Source of the DNA: Planococcus plakortidis
GTDB taxonomy: Bacteria > Bacillota > Bacilli > Bacillales_A > Planococcaceae
DNA: 64,000 bases
Direction of reading: 5' to 3'
NCBI RefSeq assembly: GCF_001687605.2
Contig: NZ_CP016539.2
Coordinates: 1,704,501-1,768,500 of the forward strand
In this document: piece after piece, positions 42,826 through 52,020 of the stretch
How positions within the stretch are numbered: position 1 is the first letter of the stretch
How the letters are laid out: each line of letters begins with the position of its first letter
The notes under the pieces: model-generated
Database searches by the model: none
What the model was told of the DNA's origin: nothing
The model's input: the letters and a program-made list of their open reading frames with translations, nothing else
Program-made: the position numbers and the translations under genes

Positions 42826-44175
42826 ATGTACGAAACGAGAACGACTCGAGAAAAACTCAAATTGCTAATGAAAATCGTCCTGCCGATTCTCATCACCCAA
42901 GTCGCTATGTATATGGTGACTTTTTTCGATATTTACATGACCGCCCGATACGGGACCGAGGATCTGGCCGGCGTGTCGATCGGCTCCTCTTTTTGGGTTC
43001 CGGTGTATATCGGACTTGCCGGCATCCTCATGTCCATTACTCCAATTGTAGCACAATTGATGGGGGCCAAGAAAAAAGATGGCGTGAAAGACGCGGTGCA
43101 GCAAGGGATTTATTTGGCTGTCTTGCTCGCGGCTGCCGTCTTCGGCTTTTTCTTCTTCGGCATCGGCTGGCTGCTCGGGTTCATGGATCTTGAACCTGCT
43201 GTCAACGAGGTCGCGCGACGCTATATATTTGCGATGAGTCTGGGGTTAATCCCGCTCTTCGCCTATAACGCTCTGCGCTCGTATATCGACGCACTCGGTG
43301 CCACGCGCGTGACGATGTTCATCACCTTGATGTCGGCGCCGATCAATGTATTCTTCAACTACTTGTTGATTTTCGGCAACTTCGGTTTTCCTGAACTGGG
43401 CGGGCCGGGAGCCGGGATGGCATCGGCGATCACCTATTGGCTCGTGCTTGCGATTGCCGCATTCATCATCCATACGAACGAACCGTTCAAGTCATTTGGG
43501 ATTTTCCGCAAGTGGGCCCGCCCTTCCTTGGCGCGTTGGAAAGAAATCACGGGGATCGGCGTGCCGATCGGCATTTCGATCTTCGCCGAAACGAGCATCT
43601 TTTCCGCGGTTACCTTCATGATGTCGGTATACGGGACGATCACCATCGCCGCCCACCAGATCGCCTTGAACTTCGCATCGCTGCTTTATATGCTGCCGCT
43701 CAGCATATCGATGGGCGCGACGATACTGGTAGGATTCGAAGTCGGGGCAAAACGCGCGTCCCATGCCAAGCAATACAGCTGGCTCGGGGTCGGGGCGGCG
43801 GTGACGCTCAGCGTCATCTCTTCCGCTATCCTTTATTTCCTGCGCGAACCGATCGCCCAGTTATATTCATCCGATCCCGCCGTTATCGGGCTCGCTGTCC
43901 AGTTCTTGATCTTCGCTGCTCTTTTCCAAGTGTCGGACGCTGTCCAAGCTCCGGTGCAAGGGGCGCTGCGCGGCTATAAGGATGTCAATATCACGTTCAT
44001 CATGGCACTCATTTCCTATTGGGTCATCGGATTGCCTTCAGGCTATCTGTTCGCTACATTCACCGATCTTGGCGCATTCGGCTATTGGGTCGGCCTGATC
44101 GCCGGACTCACGGCAGGAGCCATCACCTTATCGATCCGCCTGTTGTTCATCCAAAAAAAACTTGCCGCTCAGTGA
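42826..44175 (+). CDS. MATE family efflux transporter
   Basis: A 449-residue, twelve-helix multidrug/toxic-compound exporter of the NorM/DinF type. LPILITQVAMYMVTFFDIYM, then MTARYGTEDLAGVSIGSSFW opens it; repeats of the helix pattern follow, with GPGAGMASAITYWLVLAIAA and AAHQIALNFASLLYMLPLSI, then SMGATILVGFEVGAKRASHA. It is likely Na+- or H+-coupled. The substrate is not predictable. ATG 42826 follows GGGAGG by 8 bases. It is divergent from murG. Its stop lies inside a bidirectional terminator shared with the next gene. Confidence 0.93.
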   Translation: MYETRTTREKLKLLMKIVLPILITQVAMYMVTFFDIYMTARYGTEDLAGVSIGSSFWVPVYIGLAGILMSITPIVAQLMGAKKKDGVKDAVQQGIYLAVLLAAAVFGFFFFGIGWLLGFMDLEPAVNEVARRYIFAMSLGLIPLFAYNALRSYIDALGATRVTMFITLMSAPINVFFNYLLIFGNFGFPELGGPGAGMASAITYWLVLAIAAFIIHTNEPFKSFGIFRKWARPSLARWKEITGIGVPIGISIFAETSIFSAVTFMMSVYGTITIAAHQIALNFASLLYMLPLSISMGATILVGFEVGAKRASHAKQYSWLGVGAAVTLSVISSAILYFLREPIAQLYSSDPAVIGLAVQFLIFAALFQVSDAVQAPVQGALRGYKDVNITFIMALISYWVIGLPSGYLFATFTDLGAFGYWVGLIAGLTAGAITLSIRLLFIQKKLAAQ

Positions 44176-44190
44176 GCGGCAAGTTTTTTG
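44154..44190. terminator. Bidirectional terminator
   Basis: Stem AAAACTTGCCGCTC / GAGCGGCAAGTTTT overlapping the end of the MATE gene and of the convergent small gene. Confidence 0.9.
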
Positions 44191-44408
44191 TATAATTGGA
44201 TCAATTGTGTTTTTTCCTCATCCGTAAGCGCTGACTCACCGATCCGCCCAATTGCCAACTCCAGTTTTTCCTCCACCGGCCGGCGCACGCGCGGATGGGT
44301 CAACTCGTCATTCAGTTCCACGCGTATGCTATTTTCCAATTCGTCTTGCGTCGTAAGACGCTGGACCCCTTGCCGGTCCGGCCATAATCGTTTATATGCT
44401 TCAATCAT
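44169..44408 (-). CDS. Small protein of unknown function, linked to the CobW gene
   Basis: 79 residues, acidic and helical (MIEAYKRLWPDRQGVQRLTT, then NSIRVELNDELTHPRVRRPV, TDEEKTQLIQLYKKLAAH). Its start overlaps the stop of the GTPase gene (ATGA), so it is translationally coupled to it. No metal motif is seen. I do not recognise the family. Confidence 0.7.
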   Translation of the reverse strand: MIEAYKRLWPDRQGVQRLTTQDELENSIRVELNDELTHPRVRRPVEEKLELAIGRIGESALTDEEKTQLIQLYKKLAAH

Positions 44409-45286
44409 GGCATCTTCAGCTCCTCGAGGTTTTCGCCGATCAGCACGATCTGGTTGCGCAATTTCATGTATTCAGGCAGCCATTGCACCATGCCGTAAGC
44501 GTATTGGAACGAATGCGGATAGCTATGGCCGGAAAGCGTAAGATAGCCTTTGATGCGGTAAACCGTATCCGGCAACTTGCGCAGCCATTCCTCGAACGCC
44601 TCCCGCTCAACGGGCTCATCGAATGACACGATCTTCGTCTGCAGATTCAATTTTGACACCGGTGCCTGTTCGACAGCACCGCGCTGTGAGGGGTTCACGG
44701 ATTCAAGCAATTTCAAAGGCACTTTAGCATGCACCGTCTGGACAATGCGCGCCGTTGGATTGATTTGCTGGATCTCGAAAATCGCCTGGCTTTGTTCCGA
44801 TTCGCTCAGCAAATCCGTTTTGTTCGTCAGTAGTAAATCGGCGTGGCGGATCTGCTCGATGAACAACGAGCGGATTTGTGGAGACAATTGCTGGCGCTCT
44901 AAAAAGCGTTTACTGTCCGCCACGGTGACAATGCCGCGGAAGTTCAAGCGCTCTGCGAATAAAGGCGAGAATATCGCGTCGAGCGCTTCAACGGGATGTG
45001 CCGCTCCCGTCGTTTCGATCAGCAACACATCGAATTCCGATTCTGCAAGCAAGGACTGGATCTGCGCTTCCGATTTCTCCGAGCCGCTGCAGCAAATGCA
45101 GCCATCCAAAATCTCTTTAAGCGGCACCCCGTCCCCCACTTCTTCCGAATCGAAATTCATCGATCCGAGTTCGTTCATGAACACCGCCGGCTTCAAGCCC
45201 TTTTCTTTGAATTCCATGATCATCTTCTTCAGCAAGGTCGTTTTCCCGCTCCCGAGAAACCCACTGAACAAATATACATCTACCAT
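44405..45286 (-). CDS. CobW/COG0523-type metal-chaperone GTPase
   Basis: 293 residues of the G3E family. Walker A is FSGFLGSGKTTLLKKMI (residues 7-23), the metal motif is DGCICCSGSE (CxCC near residue 63), Walker-B-like is VLLIETTGAAHPVEALDAI near 85, and the guanine site is NKTDLLSE near 150. The C-terminal domain ends with the usual IKGYLTLSG and FQYAYGMVQWLPEY. Members deliver zinc or cobalt to proteins. No Zur box or His-rich loop was found, so the metal is open. ATG 45286 is preferred over TTG 45289, with AAGGGTGAG upstream. Confidence 0.9.
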   Translation of the reverse strand: MVDVYLFSGFLGSGKTTLLKKMIMEFKEKGLKPAVFMNELGSMNFDSEEVGDGVPLKEILDGCICCSGSEKSEAQIQSLLAESEFDVLLIETTGAAHPVEALDAIFSPLFAERLNFRGIVTVADSKRFLERQQLSPQIRSLFIEQIRHADLLLTNKTDLLSESEQSQAIFEIQQINPTARIVQTVHAKVPLKLLESVNPSQRGAVEQAPVSKLNLQTKIVSFDEPVEREAFEEWLRKLPDTVYRIKGYLTLSGHSYPHSFQYAYGMVQWLPEYMKLRNQIVLIGENLEELKMP

Positions 45287-45311
45287 CAACTCACCCTTTC
45301 TTCCATATGCA

Positions 45312-45342
45312 AGAAAAGGCCCGCCGGAAGCGGGCCTTTTCC
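45312..45342 (-). terminator. Terminator of the S41 protease gene
   Basis: Minus strand AAAAGGCCCGC / GCGGGCCTTTT stem with T run after the stop at 45349. Confidence 0.85.
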
Positions 45343-45348
45343 ACTAGC

Positions 45349-46878
45349 TTATTCTTCTGTACCGGCTTCTTCCTCAGCCGCCTCTTCAGCCGTCAAGCCA
45401 GCCTGTTCCATCAAGATCTTGGTGGCTTCCTGGAGCTGCGGGTCTTCCGTATTGATCTTTTCACGCAATTGGTCCATGACCGCATACGTCGTGTCTTCGG
45501 TCAATACACCGTCCGCATCCAGGTCGTTCGCTTCCTGGAATTCAGTTACGGCCTGCTCCATCTCTTCTTCGAACACGCCGTCGATTTCGCCGACTTCATA
45601 ACCAAGTGCATCGAGCATTTTCTCTGCCGTCTGCACTTGTTCGGAAATGCTGCCATCTTTCAATTCGACTGACGGGTCAAGGAACGGCAAGGACGCATAT
45701 TCCGGATACGGAACCACTTCATCCGGCTCGATGCCTTCTTCGTGGATCCAATTGCCATCTGGCGTCAACCATTTAGCGGTCGTAAACTTCAGGTTCGAAC
45801 CATCCGACAGGTCATTCGCCGTTTGGACGGTCCCTTTGCCGAAAGTTTTCTCTCCGACCAAAGTAACATCCGCGGATTCGCTCATCGCTCCTGCCAAAAT
45901 CTCAGAAGCCGAAGCGCTGCCCCCATCGATCAATAAGGTGACCGGGATATCCAACTTGTCCCCGCCTGTAGCCAAATACACTTCCGGCTCTTCGCCTTTT
46001 GCCTGCACTTCGAACATTTCTTTGCCCTCTTCAATGAAAAGGTTGGAAATATCGAGCGCTGTATTCAACAAGCCGCCTGGATTCTGTCGGACATCCAGCA
46101 CTGCCGCTTCCATGCCTTGTTCTTCCATCTCGGCAATGGCTTCCTGCAGTTCGCTGTACGTATTTTCAGAGAAGCTTGTAATGTTGATATGGGCGACCTG
46201 GTCATTGACCATTTCCGCATACACCGTTTCAATCGGGATCTCGTCACGGACGATCGTGATTTCGATCGGGTCTGCATTTTCTCCACGTTGGATTGTCAAG
46301 GTCACTTCCGTCCCTTTTTCCCCGCGGATCAACATGACCGCTTCGGTCGTGGAATACCCTTGTATGCTCTCGCCATCAACCTCCAGTATTTGGTCATTCG
46401 GCAAGACGCCCGCTTTTTCAGCCGGCGAATTCTTGATCGGCGACACAACTGTCACATAACCGTTGCGTTCCTGGACTTCCGCCCCGATGCCTTCGAAACT
46501 GGAAGAAATGCCTTCCATGAATTGGGCAGCTTCTTTCTCATCCATATAATCGGAATAAGGGTCGCCCAGCGCATCCACCATCCCATTGATGGCGCCGTTG
46601 ATTAACTTTTCCTGTTCCACTTCCTCGAAATATTCCTGTTCAATTTGGTCATAAGCCGAATATAGTTTCTGGAATTCCTGGCGTTCAGGACTGTTCACTT
46701 CCACCGCCTTTTCATCTCCAAAGGTCAATGCGAAAACGGTGATGCCCGCTGTCGCAATAATCAAGGAAAAGACGAGCATGATGAAATAGAAGGTTTTCAT
46801 TCGAATAAAATGGGCCTTCGGTTCTTCAGCCGCCTGCTCTTCGGGTTGCTGTTCTTCTCCCGGTCGCTTTTCGTCCAT
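45349..46878 (-). CDS. S41 C-terminal processing peptidase (CtpA/CtpB type)
   Basis: About 509 residues. It has an acidic cytoplasmic head, one helix (FYFIMLVFSLIIATAGITVF), a PDZ domain near 100-195 (GIGAEVQERNGYVTVVSPIK, NDQILEVDGESIQGYSTTEA), then the S41 protease core with the Ser in DGGSASASEILAGAM near 325 and the Lys in VGEKTFGKGTVQ near 350. A peptidoglycan-binding-like repeat follows (TAEKMLDALGYEVGEIDGVF; AVTEFQEANDLDADGVLTED), and an acidic tail. It acts on the outer membrane face. It probably works in envelope protein processing or sporulation signalling (CtpB role in B. subtilis). The start is ATG 46878 or 46899; neither ribosome site is decisive. Confidence 0.9.
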   Translation of the reverse strand: MDEKRPGEEQQPEEQAAEEPKAHFIRMKTFYFIMLVFSLIIATAGITVFALTFGDEKAVEVNSPERQEFQKLYSAYDQIEQEYFEEVEQEKLINGAINGMVDALGDPYSDYMDEKEAAQFMEGISSSFEGIGAEVQERNGYVTVVSPIKNSPAEKAGVLPNDQILEVDGESIQGYSTTEAVMLIRGEKGTEVTLTIQRGENADPIEITIVRDEIPIETVYAEMVNDQVAHINITSFSENTYSELQEAIAEMEEQGMEAAVLDVRQNPGGLLNTALDISNLFIEEGKEMFEVQAKGEEPEVYLATGGDKLDIPVTLLIDGGSASASEILAGAMSESADVTLVGEKTFGKGTVQTANDLSDGSNLKFTTAKWLTPDGNWIHEEGIEPDEVVPYPEYASLPFLDPSVELKDGSISEQVQTAEKMLDALGYEVGEIDGVFEEEMEQAVTEFQEANDLDADGVLTEDTTYAVMDQLREKINTEDPQLQEATKILMEQAGLTAEEAAEEEAGTEE

Positions 46879-46954
46879 TTGGTTCACCACTTTCTTCATT
46901 CACCTGACAGCAAGTTTCGAATTCCTCCCGAATGTAAGCGGGGGTTAAAAGAAA

Positions 46955-46975
46955 AAGACTGCCTCGACAGTCTTT
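46955..46975 (-). terminator. deoD terminator
   Basis: Minus strand AAAGACTG / CAGTCTTT stem with T run after the stop at 46983. Confidence 0.75.
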
Positions 46976-46982
46976 GTTCCTG

Positions 46983-47687
46983 TTAGTCTTGGATCGCTGC
47001 GTCGAGTGCCACAACAATCATGTCATTGAAAGTTGTTTGGCGTTCTTCTGCAGAAGTCACTTCACCCGTCAATAGATGATCGCTGACCGTCAAGATCGAC
47101 AAAGCTTTACGGCCGAATTTCGCAGCCAGCGTATACAATGCGGAAGACTCCATTTCAAGGCCTAGGATGCCATATTGCGCCCATTTCTCATGCTCTGCGT
47201 GCTCGTTGTAGAAAACGTCTTCAGTGAAAACATTCCCGACGCGCAAGTTCAAGCCTTTTTCCTGGCCAGCTGCATATGCTTTTTGCAGAAGATCGAAGTT
47301 GGCGATCGGCGCATACGAGATGCCGTTGAAGATGATATCGTTCATTTTTGAATCTGTCGAAGCTGCCTGTGCAAGGATGACGTCGCGAACTTTGACATCT
47401 TTGTGGATCGAGCCGCATGTGCCGACACGGATCAATTTTTGCACGTCATACTCTTGCATCAATTCCGTCACATAGATCGAGATGGATGGTACACCCATGC
47501 CCGTTCCTTGAACGGAAATGCGTTTGCCTTTGTATGTACCCGTATACCCGAACATATTGCGGACTTCGTTATACAATGTTACGTCTTCTAGGAATGTCTC
47601 CGCGATGTACTTTGCGCGAAGCGGGTCTCCCGGAAGCAGGATTGTATCGGCGATATCGCCTTTTTTAGCATTAATGTGGACACTCAT
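46983..47687 (-). CDS. deoD: Purine-nucleoside phosphorylase
   Basis: A 234-residue enzyme cleaving purine (deoxy)nucleosides with phosphate, hexameric DeoD type. Marks are [20 protein letters not shown] near residue 15, [17 protein letters not shown] near 63, [20 protein letters not shown] near 87, [20 protein letters not shown] near 175 and [10 protein letters not shown] (catalytic Asp). Either ATG 47687 or 47690 could start; AGGTTTT lies before them. It is transcribed alone, after yozE on the same strand with a 69-base gap. Confidence 0.95.
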   Translation of the reverse strand: MSVHINAKKGDIADTILLPGDPLRAKYIAETFLEDVTLYNEVRNMFGYTGTYKGKRISVQGTGMGVPSISIYVTELMQEYDVQKLIRVGTCGSIHKDVKVRDVILAQAASTDSKMNDIIFNGISYAPIANFDLLQKAYAAGQEKGLNLRVGNVFTEDVFYNEHAEHEKWAQYGILGLEMESSALYTLAAKFGRKALSILTVSDHLLTGEVTSAEERQTTFNDMIVVALDAAIQD

Positions 47688-47756
47688 CATAAAACCTCAC
47701 TTTATTTTAGTCGATCTAATCATACTGTTTTTTTTCCCCAAGTGCAATGAAGAGCC

Positions 47757-47972
47757 TCAACCGGCCTCGTATTCTTCCCATATTCGGTCGAATGTGGAGG
47801 CTTGGAGAACGGGATGTGCCTTCTCTTCGATGTATTGCGAGATTTCATGGAAATCCTTGCTCGTTTTCGGGAAGCTGTGATCCAAAAACATCGCTTCGGC
47901 AAATCGGGAATACTCATCTTGCACGAGCTTGCCGCGGTATTTCAGTGCGAATTGATAAAACGGGCGCTCCAT
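47757..47972 (-). CDS. yozE: YozE-type UPF0346 protein
   Basis: 71 residues of helical sequence. MERPFYQFALKYRGKLVQDE, then MFLDHSFPKTSKDFHEISQY and FDRIWEEYEAG match the YozE SAM-like family (the HSFPK...S.-HEIS core). The function is unknown. AAGGAGG lies 9 bases before ATG 47972. It follows msrB across a terminator. Confidence 0.9.
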   Translation of the reverse strand: MERPFYQFALKYRGKLVQDEYSRFAEAMFLDHSFPKTSKDFHEISQYIEEKAHPVLQASTFDRIWEEYEAG

Positions 47973-47992
47973 GAGAGGCTCCTCCTTTCAGC

Positions 47993-48022
47993 AAAAAGCC
48001 CGGACCGGAGTCCAGGCTGCCG
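47993..48022 (-). terminator. msrB terminator
   Basis: Minus strand AGCCTGGAC / GTCCGGGCT stem with one bulge, followed by five T, after the msrB stop. Confidence 0.7.
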
Positions 48023-48024
48023 TT

Positions 48025-48450
48025 TTATTCGAATAATTGCAGGTATTCGCCATAGCCTTGCTCTTCCAATTGGTCTTTCGGAACGAAACGCAAGGCTGCG
48101 GAGTTGATGCAATAGCGCAAGCCGCCGAGTTCAGATGGCCCGTCCGGGAACAGATGCCCGAGGTGCGAATCGGCAGTTGCAGAACGCACTTCCGTCCGTC
48201 TCATCCCATGGCTTGTATCGAAGCTTTCTTTGACTTCTTCGTCTTCGATCGGCTTAGAAAAACTTGGCCATCCGCAATGGGCATCGAATTTGTCTTTCGA
48301 GCTGAACAAAGGTTTGCCGGAGACGATATCGACATAGATGCCTTCTTCGAAATGTTGGTCGAATTCGCCTTGAAACGGCGGTTCAGTGCCGTTTTCTTGC
48401 GTGACATGGTATTGCATTGGCGTCAATTTCGCTTTCAAATCGTCTTTCAT
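48025..48450 (-). CDS. msrB: Peptide methionine sulfoxide reductase B
   Basis: A 141-residue enzyme reducing the R-form of methionine sulfoxide. Catalytic Cys in [14 protein letters not shown] near residue 118, with [12 protein letters not shown] and [10 protein letters not shown]. The zinc-binding CxxC pair is absent at its usual place ([20 protein letters not shown]), so it is the zinc-less form. It overlaps the upstream msrA by 4 bases, a translationally coupled pair covering both stereoisomers. Confidence 0.95.
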   Translation of the reverse strand: MKDDLKAKLTPMQYHVTQENGTEPPFQGEFDQHFEEGIYVDIVSGKPLFSSKDKFDAHCGWPSFSKPIEDEEVKESFDTSHGMRRTEVRSATADSHLGHLFPDGPSELGGLRYCINSAALRFVPKDQLEEQGYGEYLQLFE

Positions 48451-48977
48451 TTCGCTTCCCCCCAGTGATTTTGGATAAATGCCTTACGGCCGGATCCAGT
48501 CGCATAACGGTTATAATGAGTTGGGTTTTTCTGGTAATAGTCTTGGTGGTAGGTTTCTGCCGGGTAGAATTCCTTCGCCGGCAAAATATCGGTTGCGATC
48601 GGCTTGTCGAATTTGCCCGACCGCTCCAATTGCTGTTTGGATTCCTCAGCCGCGATCCGCTGTTCTTCCGTATGATAATAGATGGCTGTTTTATAGGAAT
48701 CGCCGCGGTCGAAAAATTGGCCGCCCGCATCGGTCGGGTCAATCTGTGACCAATAAACGTCAAGCAGCCGCTCATAAGGGTATAGCTCGGGCTGGAACGT
48801 GATCTCCACAGCTTCCCGGTGGCCTGTCAGGTTTGTGCAGACTTGCTCATAGGTCGGATTCGGCAAATCGCCGCCGGTATAACCGCTTACGACTGCTTCG
48901 ATTCCTTCAAGTGAATCGAACGGCTGCACCATGCACCAAAAACAGCCGCCGGCAAATGTCGCTTTTTCTGTTTTCAT
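48447..48977 (-). CDS. msrA: Peptide methionine sulfoxide reductase A, second copy
   Basis: 176 residues. The catalytic Cys lies in [18 protein letters not shown] (near residue 11). Other marks are [37 protein letters not shown] [20 protein letters not shown] and [27 protein letters not shown] lies 6 bases before ATG 48977. It is coupled to msrB, matching the B. subtilis msrA-msrB order, so this is the housekeeping copy; the one at 23296 stands alone. Confidence 0.95.
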   Translation of the reverse strand: MKTEKATFAGGCFWCMVQPFDSLEGIEAVVSGYTGGDLPNPTYEQVCTNLTGHREAVEITFQPELYPYERLLDVYWSQIDPTDAGGQFFDRGDSYKTAIYYHTEEQRIAAEESKQQLERSGKFDKPIATDILPAKEFYPAETYHQDYYQKNPTHYNRYATGSGRKAFIQNHWGEAK

Positions 48978-48993
48978 CTTACTCCTCCTCATA

Positions 48994-49569
48994 TTATGGC
49001 TGGATCGTTACTAAAAGACGGATGTCGTCGTCTTCAAGATCGAACGATGTTGCGCGTACTGAAACGCCGCCGTTGATGGGAATTTCGGTGAGATTCAACA
49101 CGACTTCCTCTTCTTTCGGCAGTACTTCCATAAATTCTGGAAGATCCACGGAGTCTCGAAGCAATTTTAACGCTGATTCCGGTGGTATGTCGAGCTGACC
49201 GACTTCAACTGAACGCTGTTCCAACAGCAAATTGCCATCCGACAGCACGACCGGGTCGAATGCCAAAAGGATCGGCAAGGTCACGCCGAATACAGTCAAT
49301 TCGGTAGACAAGCTGACGTTATCGGTGACCGATAAACGCAACGGCATCGGTTGCCCTTCCATCGCATCCGCGATATAGGTATTCGCGATGCCTTCGAAAT
49401 CGGATTTGGTCGTATTGACGACGACTGTATTGCCTGCAGGCGGCGGCACGCTTTCTGCCTGATAAGCATTAAAATTATCGGATGGTGTCGTGATGAACAG
49501 GAAAAATCCGATAGCAGCAATAAGGTTCAACACCAATAGCAAGAAGAATGCAAAGCGCCATTTCTTCAT
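48994..49569 (-). CDS. ypmS: YpmS-like DUF2140 membrane protein
   Basis: 191 residues. One N-terminal helix (FAFFLLLVLNLIAAIGFFLF) anchors a secreted beta-rich domain. SDFEGIANTYIADAMEGQPM, VTLPILLAFDPVVLSDGNLL and LEQRSVEVGQLDIPPESALK are typical of the YpmS family. The function is unknown. AGGGGGTGG precedes ATG 49569. It lies between ypmR and msrA in an order like that of B. subtilis, 11 bases after ypmR. Confidence 0.85.
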   Translation of the reverse strand: MKKWRFAFFLLLVLNLIAAIGFFLFITTPSDNFNAYQAESVPPPAGNTVVVNTTKSDFEGIANTYIADAMEGQPMPLRLSVTDNVSLSTELTVFGVTLPILLAFDPVVLSDGNLLLEQRSVEVGQLDIPPESALKLLRDSVDLPEFMEVLPKEEEVVLNLTEIPINGGVSVRATSFDLEDDDIRLLVTIQP

Positions 49570-49580
49570 TTTTCCACCCC

Positions 49581-50378
49581 CTATCCCTGGAAGCTGATTC
49601 CGCATTGCCCCATCCTCTCCGATACCCGTTCAGCCATCAAGTCATAGCCTTTGCTGTTCGGGTGAAAGAAATCGGTGTGGTAGACCAAGTTCTCGTTGCC
49701 GACGAATAGGTCGCTGACGGGCACGAAACAGGCATGCGGGTCATCTTCCAATGTTTCTTGCATGACTCCGTTATAGGAAGCGATAATTTGGTCGAATTCC
49801 TCGACTTCATCCGTCACCAATGAAAATGGGTTGTACAGGCCGACGACGATGAGCGGCGCTGACGGGTTCAATGTACGGATCGATGCATAGATGGTCTCGA
49901 AGCGGTTCTGGTAGAGGACAAGTTCTTCGCTGAACGCTTCGATATTAAGTGAAAACAGATCGCGTTTGACGATGCGCATGACGTCGTTTCCGCCGATCGT
50001 CATGAAAATATAATCGGAAGCGAGCAGCGGACCGGACAGCTTGCCTTGCTGGAACAACGCCAATAATTGGTCGCTTCTCCTGCCGCGTTTCGCTGTATTC
50101 TCAAGGGCGATGCCTTCAACCCCCGGCCATTCCGCCATCTCGATCGCCAAGCGGCCGGCATAACCTCCGCGGTTTTCCGTATCGCCGACGCCTTGCGACA
50201 AGGAATCACCAAGGGCCGTGATGATGACCGTTTGCGGAATGAAATTGGGCGGGATCGTATAGGGTGTGAACTCTACCGGCAAACGTGCCGCCGCTTCTTC
50301 TTTACCGAAATTGAACGTCGAAGCACATCCCGCAAGCACAATCGATAAAGCGATGACAATATACAGGATGCGTTTCAC
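49581..50378 (-). CDS. ypmR: YpmR-like SGNH-hydrolase lipoprotein
   Basis: 265 residues. A signal peptide ends in a lipobox (ALSIVLAGCAST, Cys near 18), so it is a membrane-anchored lipoprotein. The hydrolase has ITALGDSLSQGVGDTENRGG near 55 (catalytic Ser), IFMTIGGNDVMR near 128 and HTDFFHPNSKGYDLMAERV near 240 (catalytic Asp-His). The substrate is unknown, perhaps an acyl group of envelope polymers. The start is GTG 50378 with GAGGAGAG about 7 bases upstream. Confidence 0.88.
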   Translation of the reverse strand: MKRILYIVIALSIVLAGCASTFNFGKEEAAARLPVEFTPYTIPPNFIPQTVIITALGDSLSQGVGDTENRGGYAGRLAIEMAEWPGVEGIALENTAKRGRRSDQLLALFQQGKLSGPLLASDYIFMTIGGNDVMRIVKRDLFSLNIEAFSEELVLYQNRFETIYASIRTLNPSAPLIVVGLYNPFSLVTDEVEEFDQIIASYNGVMQETLEDDPHACFVPVSDLFVGNENLVYHTDFFHPNSKGYDLMAERVSERMGQCGISFQG

Positions 50379-50407
50379 GTCCGTCTCTCCTCCGTATTTC
50401 TTTTAGT

Positions 50408-51247
50408 TTACTCCGTATAATACATAAAACCGATGGCACCGATTCCGGTATGCGTGGATATGACCGGGGTCGTGAAATCATAACGGATATCGGTGAATCC
50501 GGTTTCCTTGATTTTCTCGCGCAGCGGCTCAGCCATTGACTGGCCATTCGCCTGTGCGATGCCGACGCCTTTGACCACTTTGCCTTTGGTGCGTTCGACA
50601 AAATCTTTCACCAAATAGTCCACCACTTGCTTATGGCTGCGCATCTTGGCGACAGGGGTATATTCGCCGTCGTCGAGCGAAGCGATCGGCTTGATCTTCA
50701 GGAACGAACCGATCATCGCACGGCCTTTGCCGATGCGTCCGCCTTTGACTAGATTATCGAGCGTATCGACCACCACATACAGCTTCGTATTGCGGCGTAC
50801 CTGGTCTACTCGTGCAACGATTTCCTCCACCGATTTTCCCTCTTTTGCCATTTTCGCGGCTTCAAACACTTGGAACGTCAAGGCGTGGGAAATATAGCGG
50901 GAATCGATGACCGTTACATCGGTATCCGTCAATTCCGCTGCTGTGCGCGCCGATTCCACGGTGCCGCTCATGCCCCCTGTCATATGGATGGAAATGATTT
51001 GGCTTCCATCCTTGCCGAGTTCATCATACAGCTCTTTAAAGACGCCCGGTGCTGGTTGGGAACTTTTCGGGAATTCATCTGAATTTTTCATCAGGTCAAG
51101 AAAAGCTTCGGGTTCCAAATCAACGCGGTCGAGGTAGGTCTTGCCCCCGATCTGGATCGAAAGAGGGACCACGTGAAGCCCGTATGACTCTATTTCTTCT
51201 GCTTTCAAGTCTGCAGTCGAATCCGTTACGATATGAATTTTCGACAT
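50408..51247 (-). CDS. DegV family fatty-acid-binding protein
   Basis: 279 residues. MSKIHIVTDSTADLKAEEIE, then KSSQPAPGVFKELYDELGKD, SIHMTGGMSGTVESARTAAE and VDTLDNLVKGGRIGKGRAMI are hallmarks of DegV. Family members bind a fatty acid and hand it to a kinase (FakB role in FakAB). No fakA-like gene lies in the window. GGAAGTG precedes ATG 51247. It sits in the run of genes from thyA down to msrB, 53 bases after the acyltransferase. Confidence 0.92.
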   Translation of the reverse strand: MSKIHIVTDSTADLKAEEIESYGLHVVPLSIQIGGKTYLDRVDLEPEAFLDLMKNSDEFPKSSQPAPGVFKELYDELGKDGSQIISIHMTGGMSGTVESARTAAELTDTDVTVIDSRYISHALTFQVFEAAKMAKEGKSVEEIVARVDQVRRNTKLYVVVDTLDNLVKGGRIGKGRAMIGSFLKIKPIASLDDGEYTPVAKMRSHKQVVDYLVKDFVERTKGKVVKGVGIAQANGQSMAEPLREKIKETGFTDIRYDFTTPVISTHTGIGAIGFMYYTE

Positions 51248-51300
51248 TCGATCACTTCCATTTCCTCTGCATAAATGATGTGGCACTTCTTGTAAAAATT

Positions 51301-52020
51301 TCACTGCACCTTAGCCAGCGCTTGCTCGATGCGGCTTTTGACCACTTGCGCCGCTTTTACGCCCGCAATGTCCATCTCTTCCGGGGTGATCGGCTTGAGC
51401 ACCTGGACAGTCACATGTGCCGGGCAAATACGGTTGTTATTGTTTTCCATAATGCGCGCTGTGCCTTCGATGGCGATCGGCACGACGGGCACTTGCGCTT
51501 CTTTTGCGATGCGCATGAAGCCGGCTTTGAATTCCTTAAGCCCCTGACCTTTACTTCTCGTTCCTTCCGGGAAAATCAGGATGGAATGGCCTTCCTGAAG
51601 CTTGCCGATGGAATCGGTGATGGACTTGAAAGCGCTGCGCCGGTCGGTCCTGTCAAGAAACACGCAATTCATCTCTTCCATATAAGCTGGGATGATCGGA
51701 AACTTCTTCACTTCTTCTTTCGAGATGAAGCCGAACGGTTTCGGGATCGACGACAACAGCACCGGAATATCGAAATTGCCTTCATGGTTGCTGACAAACA
51801 GTACCGGCCCTTTTGGCAAATGCCCGAGCCCGCTCACTTCGACTTGGCTGCCGGTGCGTCTCATGATGCCTGTTGCCCATTTCTGGGGCTCACTATGGAT
51901 CAGCCGGCTGTACTCCTCATGGCTCAAGCCGGCTTTACGCTTTTTAAACTTCGCCAGATTTTTGGCGGCAATCGGCAAATAGCCGAATAGATAGGAAAAG
52001 GTTCGGGCAGACTTAAGCAC
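51301..52020 (-). CDS. PlsC-type 1-acyl-glycerol-3-phosphate acyltransferase
   Basis: A 239-residue acyltransferase, with lipid A-like motifs LFVSNHEGNFDIPVLL (motif I, NHxxxxD with an unusual Glu-Gly-Asn) and ILIFPEGTRSKGQ (motif III) plus PVVPIAIEGTARIM (motif IV). It probably makes phosphatidic acid from lysophosphatidate, near the DegV fatty-acid carrier. The start is GTG 52020, with GGAGGAG 6 bases upstream, inside the last codons of dfrA (8-base overlap). It resembles B. subtilis YpkP in position and size. Confidence 0.88.
   Translation of the reverse strand: MLKSARTFSYLFGYLPIAAKNLAKFKKRKAGLSHEEYSRLIHSEPQKWATGIMRRTGSQVEVSGLGHLPKGPVLFVSNHEGNFDIPVLLSSIPKPFGFISKEEVKKFPIIPAYMEEMNCVFLDRTDRRSAFKSITDSIGKLQEGHSILIFPEGTRSKGQGLKEFKAGFMRIAKEAQVPVVPIAIEGTARIMENNNNRICPAHVTVQVLKPITPEEMDIAGVKAAQVVKSRIEQALAKVQ

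Noticed and set aside
42826..44175. MATE gene starting at 42748
   Set aside because: The extra 26 codons contain the promoter -10 region; GGGAGG sits just upstream of ATG 42826.
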